Source: Apodospora peruviana (lineage: Eukaryota; Ascomycota; Sordariomycetes; Sordariales; Lasiosphaeriaceae). Taken from it: 64,000 bases of DNA. The notes below the pieces were generated by a model that did no database searches, was not told where the DNA came from, and saw nothing but the letters and a program-made list of their open reading frames with translations. Below are positions 33,343 to 44,181 of the stretch, in pieces. Position numbers and translations under genes: made by a program. Positions within the stretch are counted from its first letter, which is position 1. Every line of letters starts with the position of its first letter. The stretch spans positions 2,976,001 to 3,040,000 of the forward strand of contig JAUEDM010000006.1 in the NCBI GenBank assembly GCA_033439685.1, written 5' to 3'.

Positions 33343-33870
33343 ACCTTGGGCTTTTCAGTTTTACCGGCTCCCTGGTCAACCGCATCATCGCAGGGGTGAA
33401 AGTGGAAGCTACCTGACCCCTAGCCCAGAGCCTAATCAAAAGGCGAGATGAAAATAAAATAAAAGAGACCCTAGCTTTGCGCTGCGCCCGTTGGTATCTT
33501 TCTGGACACTTCATCAAAAACACATCGCTATCAAAGAGCTTGCTGTGCCGCCAACTGTCCCGTCACTCCCTTATCTGCTGCTCTTCAGTTCTGGAACTTG
33601 TAGGCATCCAAGCTCCCGTCCTGCATATCAAGCCTGATCCATCCACGGCCTTCCATCCACGGGCGGGTTCCAGGGTTGACGCTAGACCCCTCACTCCTTA
33701 CATCATCCGACTGGGAACCTCTGCCACCTGCAGCATTCTGTTTGCTGGTGTGTTGTCATCAGGTGTCGTCGACTTATCAACAATCTCTATCTTTTCATCT
33801 CTTCCACTTAACCCTTCGCTTCTTTGAAAGTGTCCTCAACTCGCCCGACCAGACTTATACTATCCCAATA

Positions 33871-34817
33871 ATGCGTTTCTCGACGTCAGCCCTCCTCGCG
33901 CTTCCGCTGCTCGCGGCTGCTGCTGAGAGCCCATTCGAGCAATACAAGGCCAAGTTCCAGAACTTCCTGGGCAGCTTCGGCGCCACGGCACCCAGCGCAG
34001 ACAAGGTGCCGCCCGTCGATGCGGCCAAGGCAAAGGTCGGCTCCAAGAAGATCGAGACTCTCACGCTTCAGAACTGGAAAGAGACCCTCTATCGTCCCGT
34101 ACACCCGGACGCGACTCAGCCCGAGGAGTGGTGGGTGTTGGTCACTGGCGGGAACAAGACATGCTTCGGTGCGTTGCGCCCTTTGATAATGGTTAACCAA
34201 AAATGAATATACCCTTAGCTAACCACCTCCGTCTATCGCAGGCCACTGCCTCAAGGTAGAAACGGCCTTCAACGAGACCGCAGCCAAATTCGCCGTCCTG
34301 CCCAAGTCTCCCCACGTCGCATCCCTCAACTGTGACGACCAGCCCGTTCTCTGCAACGCCTGGTCCGCCAGCACAGGAGCTCTCTGGATCTTTGACGTGC
34401 TTCCCGAGCCGGCGCCAACCGATATCTACTGGAGGCGTCTGAATCTCACCACGACCACGTCCAAGGACATTGTCGACCTGTACACCAAGGGCGACAAGAA
34501 GGAGGACTTCAAGCTCGTCGAGGGATACTTCCACCCCATCAATGGCCAGCTCGCGCAATACGGCCTTGCTGTCCCGCTTGGCTACTTCTTCTGGGCCCTG
34601 AACGCGATTCCGTCTTGGGGCATGATGCTTATCGTCTCCTTCCTCAGCCGATCCATGATGTAAGCATCCCCCAGTTTCCAGTGATAGTTGAGAATTCTTT
34701 GCTAACAGATGTAGGAACCGCCGCATGGACAACACCCGAGGCGCTCCCGGTGCCGCTCCTGGCGCTGCTCCTGCTGCAGCCCCTAGGGGTGCTCCTCCTG
34801 GTGATGCTCGCTCTTAA
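33871..34817 (+). CDS. ER thioredoxin-fold membrane protein (fungal, uncharacterised)
   Basis: Three exons (33871-34168, 34242-34659, 34715-34817) give 272 residues; introns are 73 and 55 bp with GCTAAC branches. A signal peptide covers residues 1-18 (FSTSALLALPLLAAAAES). The middle is thioredoxin-like: EEWWVLVTGGNKTCFGHC resembles the strand before a thioredoxin active site, but the cysteines are spaced C-x3-C instead of C-x2-C. LNCDDQPVLCNAWSAS follows, where thioredoxins have VDC and the cis-Pro region. A hydrophobic segment (YFFWALNAIPSWGMMLIVSF) at about 213-232 is a likely membrane span. The tail is a Gly-Ala-Pro repeat ending in DARS. The fold is inferred; disulfide chemistry is uncertain because of the altered motif. 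No name can be given. Confidence 0.75.
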
Positions 34818-35033
34818 AACACGCTTGCTTTGAATATGATAAATACTCTTTTGTAATGCCGATTTGAAAGGGATGTCGGGCCCTTCGTTATTTCTTCATA
34901 CTTGGAATATACATATGGGTGGATCATGGGATATGTGGCAGGGTTGAAAGGTTAGGATGAAGGATTGATACGCCTTGGTGGATTATCGCCGTCTCTTTCG
35001 GGTCTCAGCGCGGTTTTCGTATGTTTGGATGTG

Positions 35034-35635
35034 TCAATTCTTTCCCTTGCACGTTTCTTGTAGATTAGCTAAGCCTTCGAGAACCTGTTCCGGCAACTGG
35101 CCATTGGCGAGCCGGCCGTAGCGGAGATCGCTCATGTCGCCGACGGTTTGTTGGATAGATGCCAGGAGTGCGGCTTCCTCCTCTCCCATAAGCTGCAGTT
35201 CGCTCTCGAGTTGACCGATAGCACTCTCTAAATCCGGAATGATTGAATCTATGCTATGCATTTGGTCCGAAGCAGCTCCAAATAACTGGACAAGTGCAGT
35301 CAGCAGCTGACATGAAAAGCAGAAGGGAAATATCTAACAAGCCGTTCTATCTCAATCTCGTCATCATACTCTTGCAGCTCGGCCTCACGCCTCGCCTTGA
35401 TGATCGCCCGGCGAAGGGCTTTGCCCTGCTTCACTTGGTTTTCGATTTCCGCGGCGACAAAATCGACGAGGGCGTTTCTCTGGCTTTGCAGGTCACGGTA
35501 CAGACTCCGGATGTGAGGCGACGACTGCAGCGAGCGCGGAAACAGCTCGACGAATTCCTGGAGTGAGATGATTGTTGGTAGTTGAGCGGGCACGAGGAGA
35601 TAATTGGTCAGGATCTTGGATTCGTTGGGTGGCAT
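35034..35635 (-). CDS. cnl2: kinetochore protein Cnl2/Nkp2
   Basis: A small coiled-coil subunit of the inner kinetochore (Mis6-Sim4 complex in fission yeast, Nkp2 in budding yeast). Two exons (35339-35635 and 35034-35285) give 182 residues; the 53-bp intron has an unusual GTTAGA donor, a GCTGAC branch and a TCCAG acceptor, in phase 0. The N-terminal family block is clear: ESKILTNYLLVPAQLPTIIS, FVELFPRSLQSSPHIRSLYR and LQSQRN. The second half is predicted coiled coil (DLESAIGQLESELQLMGEEE). It lies 216 bp from the convergent thioredoxin-like gene and within 2.1 kb of the CENP-Q gene, another subunit of the same complex. Confidence 0.9.
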
Positions 35636-36235
35636 TGTTGCAGATAAAGAATTCTTTGTTTGTTTTATGGTCAAGAAAGTGAGATAACGGAGGTGGTGAG
35701 GTAAATAGATCAGATACAAAACCAAGATGATCCCAAAATTATGAGAATAAATCGCACATATGAAGATCTGGGTTCATGAGTGATGGCCCGCAGACGCGAC
35801 TGCAGTGGCCTGGTGGTGGCCCAAACGACGCTAAAAACAAGCCCAGATGCGCCTACGCGTGCTCCCGTGACCGTGCACTCTCCTTTTCGGGTCTCTCTCC
35901 TTCCCAGCTCCCTCATATCACGTACTACCGTACCTCCCCTGGATGGATCTGTTCCTGACCACCTTTTTTACTCCATGAAATCTTCAACGACGTCACCAAG
36001 TCTCAACAGGACCTAGGTTTCTTGAGTCCAAGACCGACCGCTTCCCATCGCCGATACATTCGCGAATCACACATTTCATTATTCGTGTAGGACGAACTCA
36101 ACTTTGCTTTTTTGGGTTTCGCGCTTCATTCATCACACTTTGTCGAGAGAGGACACGTTCGCTCACACGCAGTATATATCTGATATTATCGCTTGATTAG
36201 CTGGAAAGAGGACAGACAACTTCAGCAAAAGAAAG
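35636..36235. promoter_or_regulatory. divergent promoter region (cnl2 and eaf3)
   Basis: A 600-bp region between divergent start codons of a kinetochore gene and a chromatin gene. No coding frame recognised. The last 250 bp, TC-rich, are probably the eaf3 5' UTR. Confidence 0.5.
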
Positions 36236-39070
36236 ATGGCGCCGCCCAAGCAACAGCAACCACCCTTTTCCAAGGATGAGCGAGTGCTCTGCTTCCACAT
36301 GGAGATGCTCTACGAGGCCAAGATTCTGGACGTGCAGGCGGGCGAGAACGGCGAGGGATGGCAGTACAAGATCCACTACAAGGGCTGGAAGTCGAGCTGG
36401 GACGACTGGGTCCCGCAGGACCGCGTTCGCAAGTTTACCGACGAGAACAAGGACCTGGCCGCCAACCTGTTGGCTCAGTTCAAGTCGCTGCAGTCCGGTA
36501 AAGCCGGGAAGCAACCTAAGAAGGTCGGTGGCCGCGGAGCCAACGGGTCTGCTGATTTGAGCTCGGCACGCGGGAGTGAGGAGCGCACGGGTGCCGGAAC
36601 GGTGACGCAGAGTGGTCGTGGTCCTCGACGGGCGAGAGACTTTGATCTTGAGAATGTAAGTTTTTTTTTTTTTTTTTTCATTTTCGGTTCTGTATTGAAT
36701 TTGCCTTTCATGGATTTGATGATTTGCCGGAGAGAGACAATCTGCCATTATGCACAAACGTGCTTTCACCTTTCATCTTCCATATGAATGAGGAGACAAG
36801 CACACAGCAAGGTGGCTGAACGCTAGCCTTCGGCTCGTTTGGTCGGTGTTGTGCGCTGGAAAAGGAGGATGACGGCGAGACTTGATCACGGAGCACCGGG
36901 GCACCGGAGGAACTCTAAAATCTACATTTGTCACTCTGGAGGACAGGTCGGAGACTAGAGTTGAGGCCTTAGAGATGCTCCCCAGCGCATGGGCCAAGTC
37001 TCCTGGACCGCTGCCATCTCAACAACAGGGACGCACGCACGCTAGCAAGATGGCCCAAATTCTGGAGTCTCGCAATCTACCACTCCAGATTCAAAAGACC
37101 ACAAGGTGTTACATTTGGGTTCAGCAACAAATACTCCTCGGGAAACGGTTGTTTACTCCCAAACATTCGCTCCGAAAAGGAACCTTGGCGCGTGGGACAT
37201 CGCTTCCCTCCGCCTTTCCTGCCACAGGTCGTTCCCCAGCATTGCTCCTTCAAACTTTTGCTTCGGGGCGCTGAAGCACGAAGAGCAATAGAACCCGTCG
37301 AGAAGCAAGCACCACCATCCATTTTTTCAGACTTGCACCACTAGAAATGAACCGACGCACCTGAACCACAAAACCCTCATCTTCACGACATTCAACGAAT
37401 TTGGAACACCGACAGGATAGACCATCATCATTTCCCCTGCATCACAAACCCCCTCATCACTAGCACCATGCATCGCAACACGCGGAGGCCGACCCGCGAG
37501 GCAGCGGCGGAAAGTGAGACACCATTCAAAGTGAAAGAGAATCGCTGGGCCGCGGCAGCCAAGGCGGACGACTACTTGTTGCGTCGGCCGAGTCAGAACT
37601 TCACCTACGTCAACAGCAAGGGACAGAAGACGTTCAACGATCACTATGTCCTCCGGGCCAAGTCACCGGAAAGGTCAATTGGCGAAAGACACCCAAAGAT
37701 TCTTCAGGCGAAAGCCAACGGCACCTGCACGGATCGACTAGTCGAATACTGGTCCAAGGTCCCACGCGATGTCATCGTGCCGCTTGGAGGCATTGCCCCA
37801 AAGGATTGGCGGAATGATGGCTCGAAATGCAAGAGGATAGCCCCTGTCACCCAAGAGCCCACCGACCAATCTGACGAGCCTTCCGCGAAACGCAAGCGAG
37901 TAGCTTCCGGCTTCCAAGAGCCGACCCCGGACGAGTCTTCTCCGATACACGATCCTATGGCGATAGAGTATGAGTCTCCTGTTAGCCAAGAGCAGCCCAC
38001 ACATCAGTTGGACGAGGAGATGGTCAGAGCAGCCGACGCAAATGGGCTGCAAACTCCCATGGAATTACGCTCTACCTCAACCACGATCCTATAGTGGACG
38101 CTTGAGCGAGACGCCTCGGACGCGTTGGCTGTATTATGACTATACTCGCTCAATACTTTGGTTATATTTCCTTTTGGTGCTGTACTTCTGGCCGAGCGAG
38201 TGCACCAGCATCCTTCATCCACCAGTCAACGGACTCAATCATGTGGCGGCGCATTTCACACCCCGCCTTAGCTCCATGGTTTCTCTCCATTTGCAAGCGC
38301 GACTAGTTTATTCTAGTCTACCGTCCCTCAATCTCCGGCAAGCATGTTTCGTGTTTTATCTTGTTGATGCTGACACCCGCCTCAGGAAGATAACTTCCAC
38401 AACCGCCCTTCCATCAAGCTCCCCATCCCGGATCATCTCAGAGGACTTCTAGTTGATGACTGGGAGAATGTGACAAAGAATCAACAGCTCGTGCCGCTTC
38501 CCCATCCCCATCCGGTCGACGAAATCTTAAAGGATTATCTTAACCACGAGCGTCCCAATCGGCCAGAGGGATCTGCGTCTGTGGACGTACTGGAGGAGAC
38601 CATCGCGGGCCTGCACGAATACTTCGACAAGTGTCTCGGTAGGATCCTTCTCTATAGGTAAGCTACCTCCTTGGATCCGAGCGCTCGTTTGCTTCAGGTC
38701 GGTAGCCAACCATTTGTGACAGATTCGAACGGCCTCAGTTCAATGATTACCATGCGCAATGGATCGCCGGCAAAGACCCCCATTACAAGGGGCCTTGTGA
38801 TACGTACGGGGCTGAGCATCTAGCTCGTCTTCTGGGTAAATCTATCTCCCCCCCATTACTGTTTGGGAGGTCATAAGTTCTGACAGCTGTACGGCAGTGT
38901 CCTTGCCCGAGCTCGTCGCCCAAACGAACATGGACCAGCAGTCGGTGAATCGTTTACGCGAAGAGCTTGTCAAGTTTACGGCCTGGTTCGGCAGACACGC
39001 GGTCAAGTATTTTGTCAGCGAATACGAAACGCCCGGACAAGAGTACATCGACAAGGCACGGACGACCTAG
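36236..39070 (+). CDS. eaf3: Eaf3/MRG15-type chromodomain protein
   Basis: A shared subunit of NuA4 histone acetyltransferase and Rpd3S deacetylase that reads methylated H3K36. Four exons (36236-36655, 38386-38657, 38723-38835, 38898-39070) give 325 residues. The N-terminal chromo-barrel (residues 9-66) has VLCFHMEMLYEAKILDV and KIHYKGWKSSWDDWVPQDR. A linker ends in RRARDFDLEN; the MRG domain follows from 141 (EDNFHNRPSIKLPIPDH, VSLPELVAQTNMDQQSVN, FVSEYETPGQEYIDKA). The first intron is 1730 bp, about 25 times longer than its neighbours, and contains a complete same-strand ORF. Its donor (GTAAG followed by 18 T) and acceptor (GCTGAC branch, CCTCAG) are good, and the joined protein sequence is continuous, so the gene appears intact. 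Confidence 0.93.
36661..36678. repeat. homopolymer run of 18 T at an intron donor
   Basis: Starts directly after the GTAAG donor of the first eaf3 intron. Confidence 0.9.
37468..38094 (+). CDS. unidentified protein nested in the eaf3 intron
   Basis: A single open frame of 208 residues from an ATG at 37468, with CACCATG context, entirely inside the first eaf3 intron and on the same strand. No family recognised. The first 100 residues mix charged and aromatic residues as in folded proteins (VKENRWAAAAKADDYLLRRP, FTYVNSKGQKTFNDHYVL). The second half is acidic and disordered with three related segments (VTQEPTDQSDEP, GFQEPTPDES, VSQEQPTHQLDEE) and two basic patches (KCKR, AKRKR) that could be nuclear localisation signals. 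About 800 bp of intron lies upstream and could hold a promoter. Chance ORF or retained-intron product are alternatives. Confidence 0.5.
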   Translation: MHRNTRRPTREAAAESETPFKVKENRWAAAAKADDYLLRRPSQNFTYVNSKGQKTFNDHYVLRAKSPERSIGERHPKILQAKANGTCTDRLVEYWSKVPRDVIVPLGGIAPKDWRNDGSKCKRIAPVTQEPTDQSDEPSAKRKRVASGFQEPTPDESSPIHDPMAIEYESPVSQEQPTHQLDEEMVRAADANGLQTPMELRSTSTTIL

Positions 39071-40276
39071 AAGTCCCCAGATGTCACGACTTCCAACCAT
39101 GAAATCCCATGAACAAAAACGCCCAGATCGGCCTTGGGAGTTGTGACTGAGTTGGGCGATAGGGATTGGCGTGATCAAGAGTTGACTCTTACAGCGAATG
39201 TGAAGGGGTGCTGTGATGGCGATACCTCTTGCAGGAGAGCGGAATGTGGTTTTCCTTCCAAGTTTCTTTGTCATTGCGAAGGTCAAAAGAAGACTCACTG
39301 ACTGGATGTCTGGGGGTCGGTCGGTTGGTCTTTTGGGCGGACGGGTTTCTACGGTTTCTCTTTTCCTTTTATTCACTTTTAGTACTTTATGCTTTAGGGG
39401 CGCAAAAGAAACACAACGTATTCCGTGAATGGAACAAGGGTATTGCTAGCAATGGTTTGTCTTTTCAGGTCTCGGCTTTCCTTCTCTGGTAACAAGCAAC
39501 AAATATACCTGGGTATTCCGTAAGTAGACGAAGTATTCTATTGAAGAGTTTGTCCCTTCATTGCGGAACGGATCTGTGCCTTGACCTGTTTGGGACGGTG
39601 GTGACGGTGACGGTACACGGCTCCCGGTGTTGCGAAAGAAGCATTTGTATAGGTAGATATCTCGGTTTCTAGTGACAATCGACGATGGTTTCATTTGCAA
39701 TGATTGTGGTATCATGCTTGTATCGCGATACCGGGCTGACTAGATGTTATGCAGAACTTGAAATGTCGCCCACCCATTCAGTTTATCGCAGTTTCTATGG
39801 GTCTAGTTCCCATACAAGGTCTCACTAGGCAGGCAGTAGGTAGCTTGATATCAGGTTCTGATATTGGATATAACATAGATTATTCCCCCTTTTCTATATT
39901 TGTACAATATATAACACAGACGCATACAAAGCCTGACAGCTCTTTCCACCGACTACCTAGTGAATTTTGTTCGGGCGCTGGCTGGGAGGTTTATCGAAGT
40001 AGGCGTCCTCGGTGAGATTGTGGCTGGTATCTTCTCCGAGGTGAGCAGTAAAGAACCATCAGATGTCGACGAATTTCTACCCATCTCTTTCTGCTTCAGG
40101 CAGGCTGCCAGCTCAACACCTGTTATCTACCGCCTCTCATCATCACCTCTGAGGGCTTCTCGCGTTACTTGTCGTTACCGCAGAGCCATCCCAGCTCAAG
40201 ACAGCCAACACTCTCCCTCTCTGGACCTCATTTCCTCCCACTTCACCTTCCGCACATCCATTCGTCCGTTCGGCGG
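39071..40276. other. intergenic between convergent genes
   Basis: 1.2 kb of 3' flanking sequence for eaf3 and mrpl33. No gene seen. Confidence 0.55.
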
Positions 40277-40609
40277 TTATAACTTGACCTCCTCGTCCAC
40301 AACATCTTCCCCCCGCAATTGCCTCAACCTTCTCAAAACGGCGCCCCCGTCCCGGGGAGCCGCCTTCTCGACATAAAACCCCGCATCAGGCCGCCGTTCG
40401 TTCTTGATCTCCCATTTTGAGAGAGGCCGTTCGACCTCCTCGACCTTGACCAGCTCCTTCACCTTCATGATCATGCCGGCAAACTGCGGCTCGACGGGGT
40501 GAAAGACGACTTGCGACCGGCGGCGTAGACCCAAAGCTTTCAGGACGCCGTGAGTGCGCTCGGGCAGGCCGATGGCGCTACGGTGGAGGGTGATTCGGAA
40601 CCAGGACAT
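40277..40609 (-). CDS. mrpl33: mitochondrial ribosomal protein uL30m (Mrpl33)
   Basis: A large-subunit protein of the mitochondrial ribosome, bacterial L30 family. Single exon, 110 residues. The L30 fold begins at the N-terminus with FRITLHRSAIGLPERTHGVL, where the RSxIG segment and following helix are conserved, then ALGLRRRSQVVFHPVEP and FAGMIMKVKELVKVEEV. About 45 residues of fungal C-terminal extension follow, rich in Arg and Asp. There is no obvious cleavable presequence, as in yeast Mrpl33. The size matches the family. Confidence 0.93.
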   Translation of the reverse strand: MSWFRITLHRSAIGLPERTHGVLKALGLRRRSQVVFHPVEPQFAGMIMKVKELVKVEEVERPLSKWEIKNERRPDAGFYVEKAAPRDGGAVLRRLRQLRGEDVVDEEVKL

Positions 40610-42095
40610 CGTCTATCTCTCTGCGTGGATGTTGTCTGGATGTTGGGTTGTGTTCTAGGATTGATTGGCTTGTTAGCAAGATATCTTTTCTATGCGCAAG
40701 CCGTTCAATGATGGTGAACTAACCGTTTTTTCGACAAAAGAAAAAGAAGGACTGTAGTTGCAGTACCTCTGTGTGCGTGCCTCCTCTTCGCTACAACAAC
40801 ACGCGTTTTCCAGGGCAATGGTGTCCGGCGCGCGCGTTACAGATTCAATGTTCAATGGCCCAGGGATGGGACATCGAACGGGTCCTTGCGCCAAGCCTTC
40901 CTGAACCACTGGGAAGCACAGGCGCGACAGGCCCAAAAGTTTTGTGCCGTGCCTCACCACCTTTACACTTGCCTTCTCCGAGCAACATCATCCCTGCGGC
41001 CCGGCGAACGAATGCCGACCATCCCCGTTCCGTCTCATCCGCAACGGTCTGTCGGCGACCGAACGCCCGGATTTCATCCCGTGGTGCTCCCCGTATCCCC
41101 GCTATTGTATACACAGATAAACTGCCCCATACGCTCACTCACTTACACCTTACCTCCAAACCCACAGAGAACAGAGAATTACTCAAAACGGGAAAGATCC
41201 GGAAATGTATTCAATATGTAACCCAATACCGACCGATAAGCAAGTTCATCTTAGGTAACCTGAGGTTTGTACTCAGACTACGACGACAGCCGGCTCGAAT
41301 ATTAGGTACCTACCTTGGGTCCTGGTCAGTCCGGACTTTGTATACTCCGAACATATTCCTACTGACCATCACAGCACGTATAAAACAATGCACTCCCAAC
41401 TGTTGCAACGGGTTAGCGTAGCGAGTCGGAACCGTTCAGATGTACCAGTACATAACAATAAACCCAGATTACATTTCAGAGATTTAAGTTGGTGTTTGTC
41501 TCGATGATTGACTTCCCGTTTCGTCGCCCAACGAACGGCATCTTCACACGGAATATGGCCAATACCGGCTCGATTAACCGATGACGATGCCGTGTCCATG
41601 CAACGGGTAAGCGATGCACCCCTTGATAAGGATAGAGTCCAATCGCACGCCCGGGTGAGCTCACAATCAAATTCTACCGGAAACGGTAGCCACGCAACAT
41701 CAAGTAAAAATAAACGATTAAGATATAACAAAAATTGCTCTACTATATTCCCTTCCAAGTCATACGCGTACATGCCAGCAGCGAAACTGGTTGCGGTTGG
41801 GGCTGGAGCTAGCCTCGCTCGCTTCTTCCTTCCCTTTCAACCCCCTTAGAGCTCATGACAATCGGGTGGAAAACTTGACATCCAAGCGGTTGGACCACCA
41901 CGCGAAACAGCTATTGAGTCGCGGCATTAGCCAGTTCCAGCTTCCCCTCCCGTGACTCGCGTTGAAGTGTCTGTCTCCTATTTCCGTCTGTATTGTCTCC
42001 GGCCTAGATAGAATCCGAATCAAAAAGAAACACGCTTCCCAGCATGCATCCTCCCGTAACGTGTACGCCGCGGCTCGGCATCATCCAAACCCACG
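40610..42095. other. intergenic, mrpl33 promoter and acl1 3' flank
   Basis: Both flanking genes are on the minus strand. GGTACCTACC-like clusters occur at about 41251-41267 and 41303-41319. No gene supported; the 216-codon frame at 40771-41421 has no family resemblance. Confidence 0.5.
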
Positions 42096-44181
42096 TTACA
42101 TCTGCACCTCAACACGGCCTTCCGTACCCGGCGGGCCAGCTTGTTGCAAGCTGGGGAGAAGGTACGTGATATCATCCCACGGGTGGCGGTACAGACCGGT
42201 GCGCAGCCTCTTCTGGTCGAGGTAGTGGGCAATAAGACCAATGCTACGACCCAACACGAATAGACCGTTGAGCACACCCATGCTGAGGTAGTCTTCCGCC
42301 TCCTCGGAGCTGAACGCTCCGCAGTTCCGTAGCAGGTCGACGAAGCACACAGCAACACACCCGTCGACGTTGAGGATCAGGTTATCCTTCTTCGAGGTAG
42401 TGACTGACTCGACGGCCAGCGCATAGTCGAGAAGCTTGTGGCTGGGGAACTTGGCTTTGACGTATTCCTTGACGAGCTCCACGCGCAGATCCGGGTTGTT
42501 CCGTGACTTGACACGGTGACCGATTCCGGGAATGAGCTTGTTCTGCTTGCGCATTGTGTCGACGAACTCACGCGGGCTTAGTCCCTTATCGAAAGCCTTT
42601 GTGAACTCCTCGGCGGCGCCGTCCAGTGCACCACCGAAGCGCGAACCAATGGTAAGCAGACCACTGACGAGCGCGCTGATCAGATCCTTGCCGGCGCGCG
42701 TGGTGATGATGGTGTTCATGGCACCAGACACAGCCGGGCCGTGATCGGCGGTAAGCATGAGCACCATCTCCAAGAACTTGGAAGCATAGTCGGGGAGACG
42801 GCGGCGGAACCACAGAAGCGCCATGACGCCACCAATGCCAATGTCTTCCCTGAAAACGTCTGAAATGGGCATGCCGGCGTAGAGCAACTCCTGGCCACGG
42901 TCGTCGGAGATGGTGGAGATGAAAGCAGCCGGCTTACGAATAAGACCAAGCTCCTGGGCCCACGAGTAATCGATGGGGATCTTGGGAACGACCGGCTCGG
43001 GTTGGGGCTTGATAGTGCCCTCCTTGACAAGTTTGTCGTAGACAGACTTGAGCAGGCTCGGCATGTCCTCGAAGGTCTCCGGGACAAAGAAGCCGGCCTC
43101 ACGCATGCTCTTGTTCTTCAAGGCCGCCGTCTCGAGCTGCGAGTTGGCAAAAGATCCGGCGTGACCAAACTGAACCTCGGTCTTGAACATGCTGGCGCAA
43201 GTACCAATGGCCCACGCTACAATGGGCTTGGTAATGATGCCCTGCTTGACCGCCTCAATCACCTTGTATTCCTCGATACCGCCGACCTCTCCAAGCAGGA
43301 CGAGAATCTTACATGCAGGATCAGCCTGGTACCGAAGCAGATGGTCGATGAAAGTAGTTCCGGGATACCGATCACCTCCAATGGCAACACCCTCATACAC
43401 ACCGTCCGTGTTCTGTGCGATAATGTTGTTCAACTCGTTGGACATGCCTCCAGACTTGGAGACATAGCCGACCGAGCCCTTGCGGTAGAGCTTAGACGCA
43501 ACAATGTTGTCCATCATGCCACCAGTATTTCCAATCTTGAAGCTGCCCGGCTTGATGCCACCAACGGTAGCGGGGCCAATGATGGTCACACCCTTCTTCT
43601 TGGCGACATGTGCGATTTCGCGAGCACGCTGTTTGAGACACCAGAAGTCAGCTCTTTGTACCCCACCAAGGAGTAAGGAGACAGGGGTAGCAGCTTACAC
43701 GCTCAGGGACACCCTCTGCAATAATGGCAATGGTCTTGATTTGCGGGTACTCCATCAGCTCCATTGTCGAGCTGTAGACACTTCGCGAGGAAGCAAAGTT
43801 GACCACCACGTCAACGTCGGCGTGCTTAGCCATCGCCTTGGCTACATCCTGGTACACAGGCAGAAGAGTCTCGCTGGTGCCCCAGTACATTTTGCTCACG
43901 AACTGACCGCCGAAGGTGTAGATGATGCCCGCAACCGAGGGCGTCGTCCGCTTGCAAATGAAGTCGAAATCGAGCATGCCCTGCACGGCGCGCGGCTGCA
44001 AGCCGTAAACGAAGCATCTCGTCTTGTCATTGAAAAGGGCATGGGGAGGGAGAGGGCTCAGCGGCCTGCTGGGAGCAGCAAAGCGGCGGATATTGTCGTT
44101 GGCAGAAAGTCCGCCTGTGGGATTGCTGGTGCCATTCGTACCATTCGTACCGTTGGTGCTGGGGGCGGTTGCAGCAGGCAT
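42096..44181 (-). CDS. acl1: ATP-citrate lyase subunit 1 (CoA-ligase/citrate synthase part)
   Basis: With Acl2 it cleaves citrate to acetyl-CoA and oxaloacetate in the cytosol, supplying lipid synthesis and histone acetylation. Two exons (43699-44181 and 42096-43628) with a 70-bp phase-0 intron give 671 residues. It matches the C-terminal part of animal ATP-citrate lyase. The CoA-binding and succinyl-CoA-synthetase-alpha-like region has TIIGPATVGGIKPG and the phosphohistidine loop QFGHAGSFANS (His317). The citrate-synthase-like region has MPISDVFREDIGIGGVM, AVSGAMNTIITTRAGKDL and the catalytic GIGHR. The first 25 residues are a Ser/Thr/Asn/Gly-rich spacer. It is divergent from acl2, as in other Sordariomycetes. 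Confidence 0.97.

Larger units (their letters stand above)
33024..33870. promoter_or_regulatory. divergent promoter region (CENP-Q and thioredoxin-like genes)
   Basis: 847 bp between divergent genes. It contains GCAACTGG tandem units at 33314-33342 and the CENP-Q upstream ORF. No separate gene seen. Confidence 0.5.

Noticed and set aside
38102..38153. Inverted repeat TTGAGCGAG/CTCGCTCAA after the nested ORF
   Set aside because: Only 9 bp with a 33-bp gap; it could act in 3' end formation but is too short to claim.
40771..41421. 216-codon plus-strand frame upstream of mrpl33
   Set aside because: Low-complexity promoter-like sequence with no recognisable motif.
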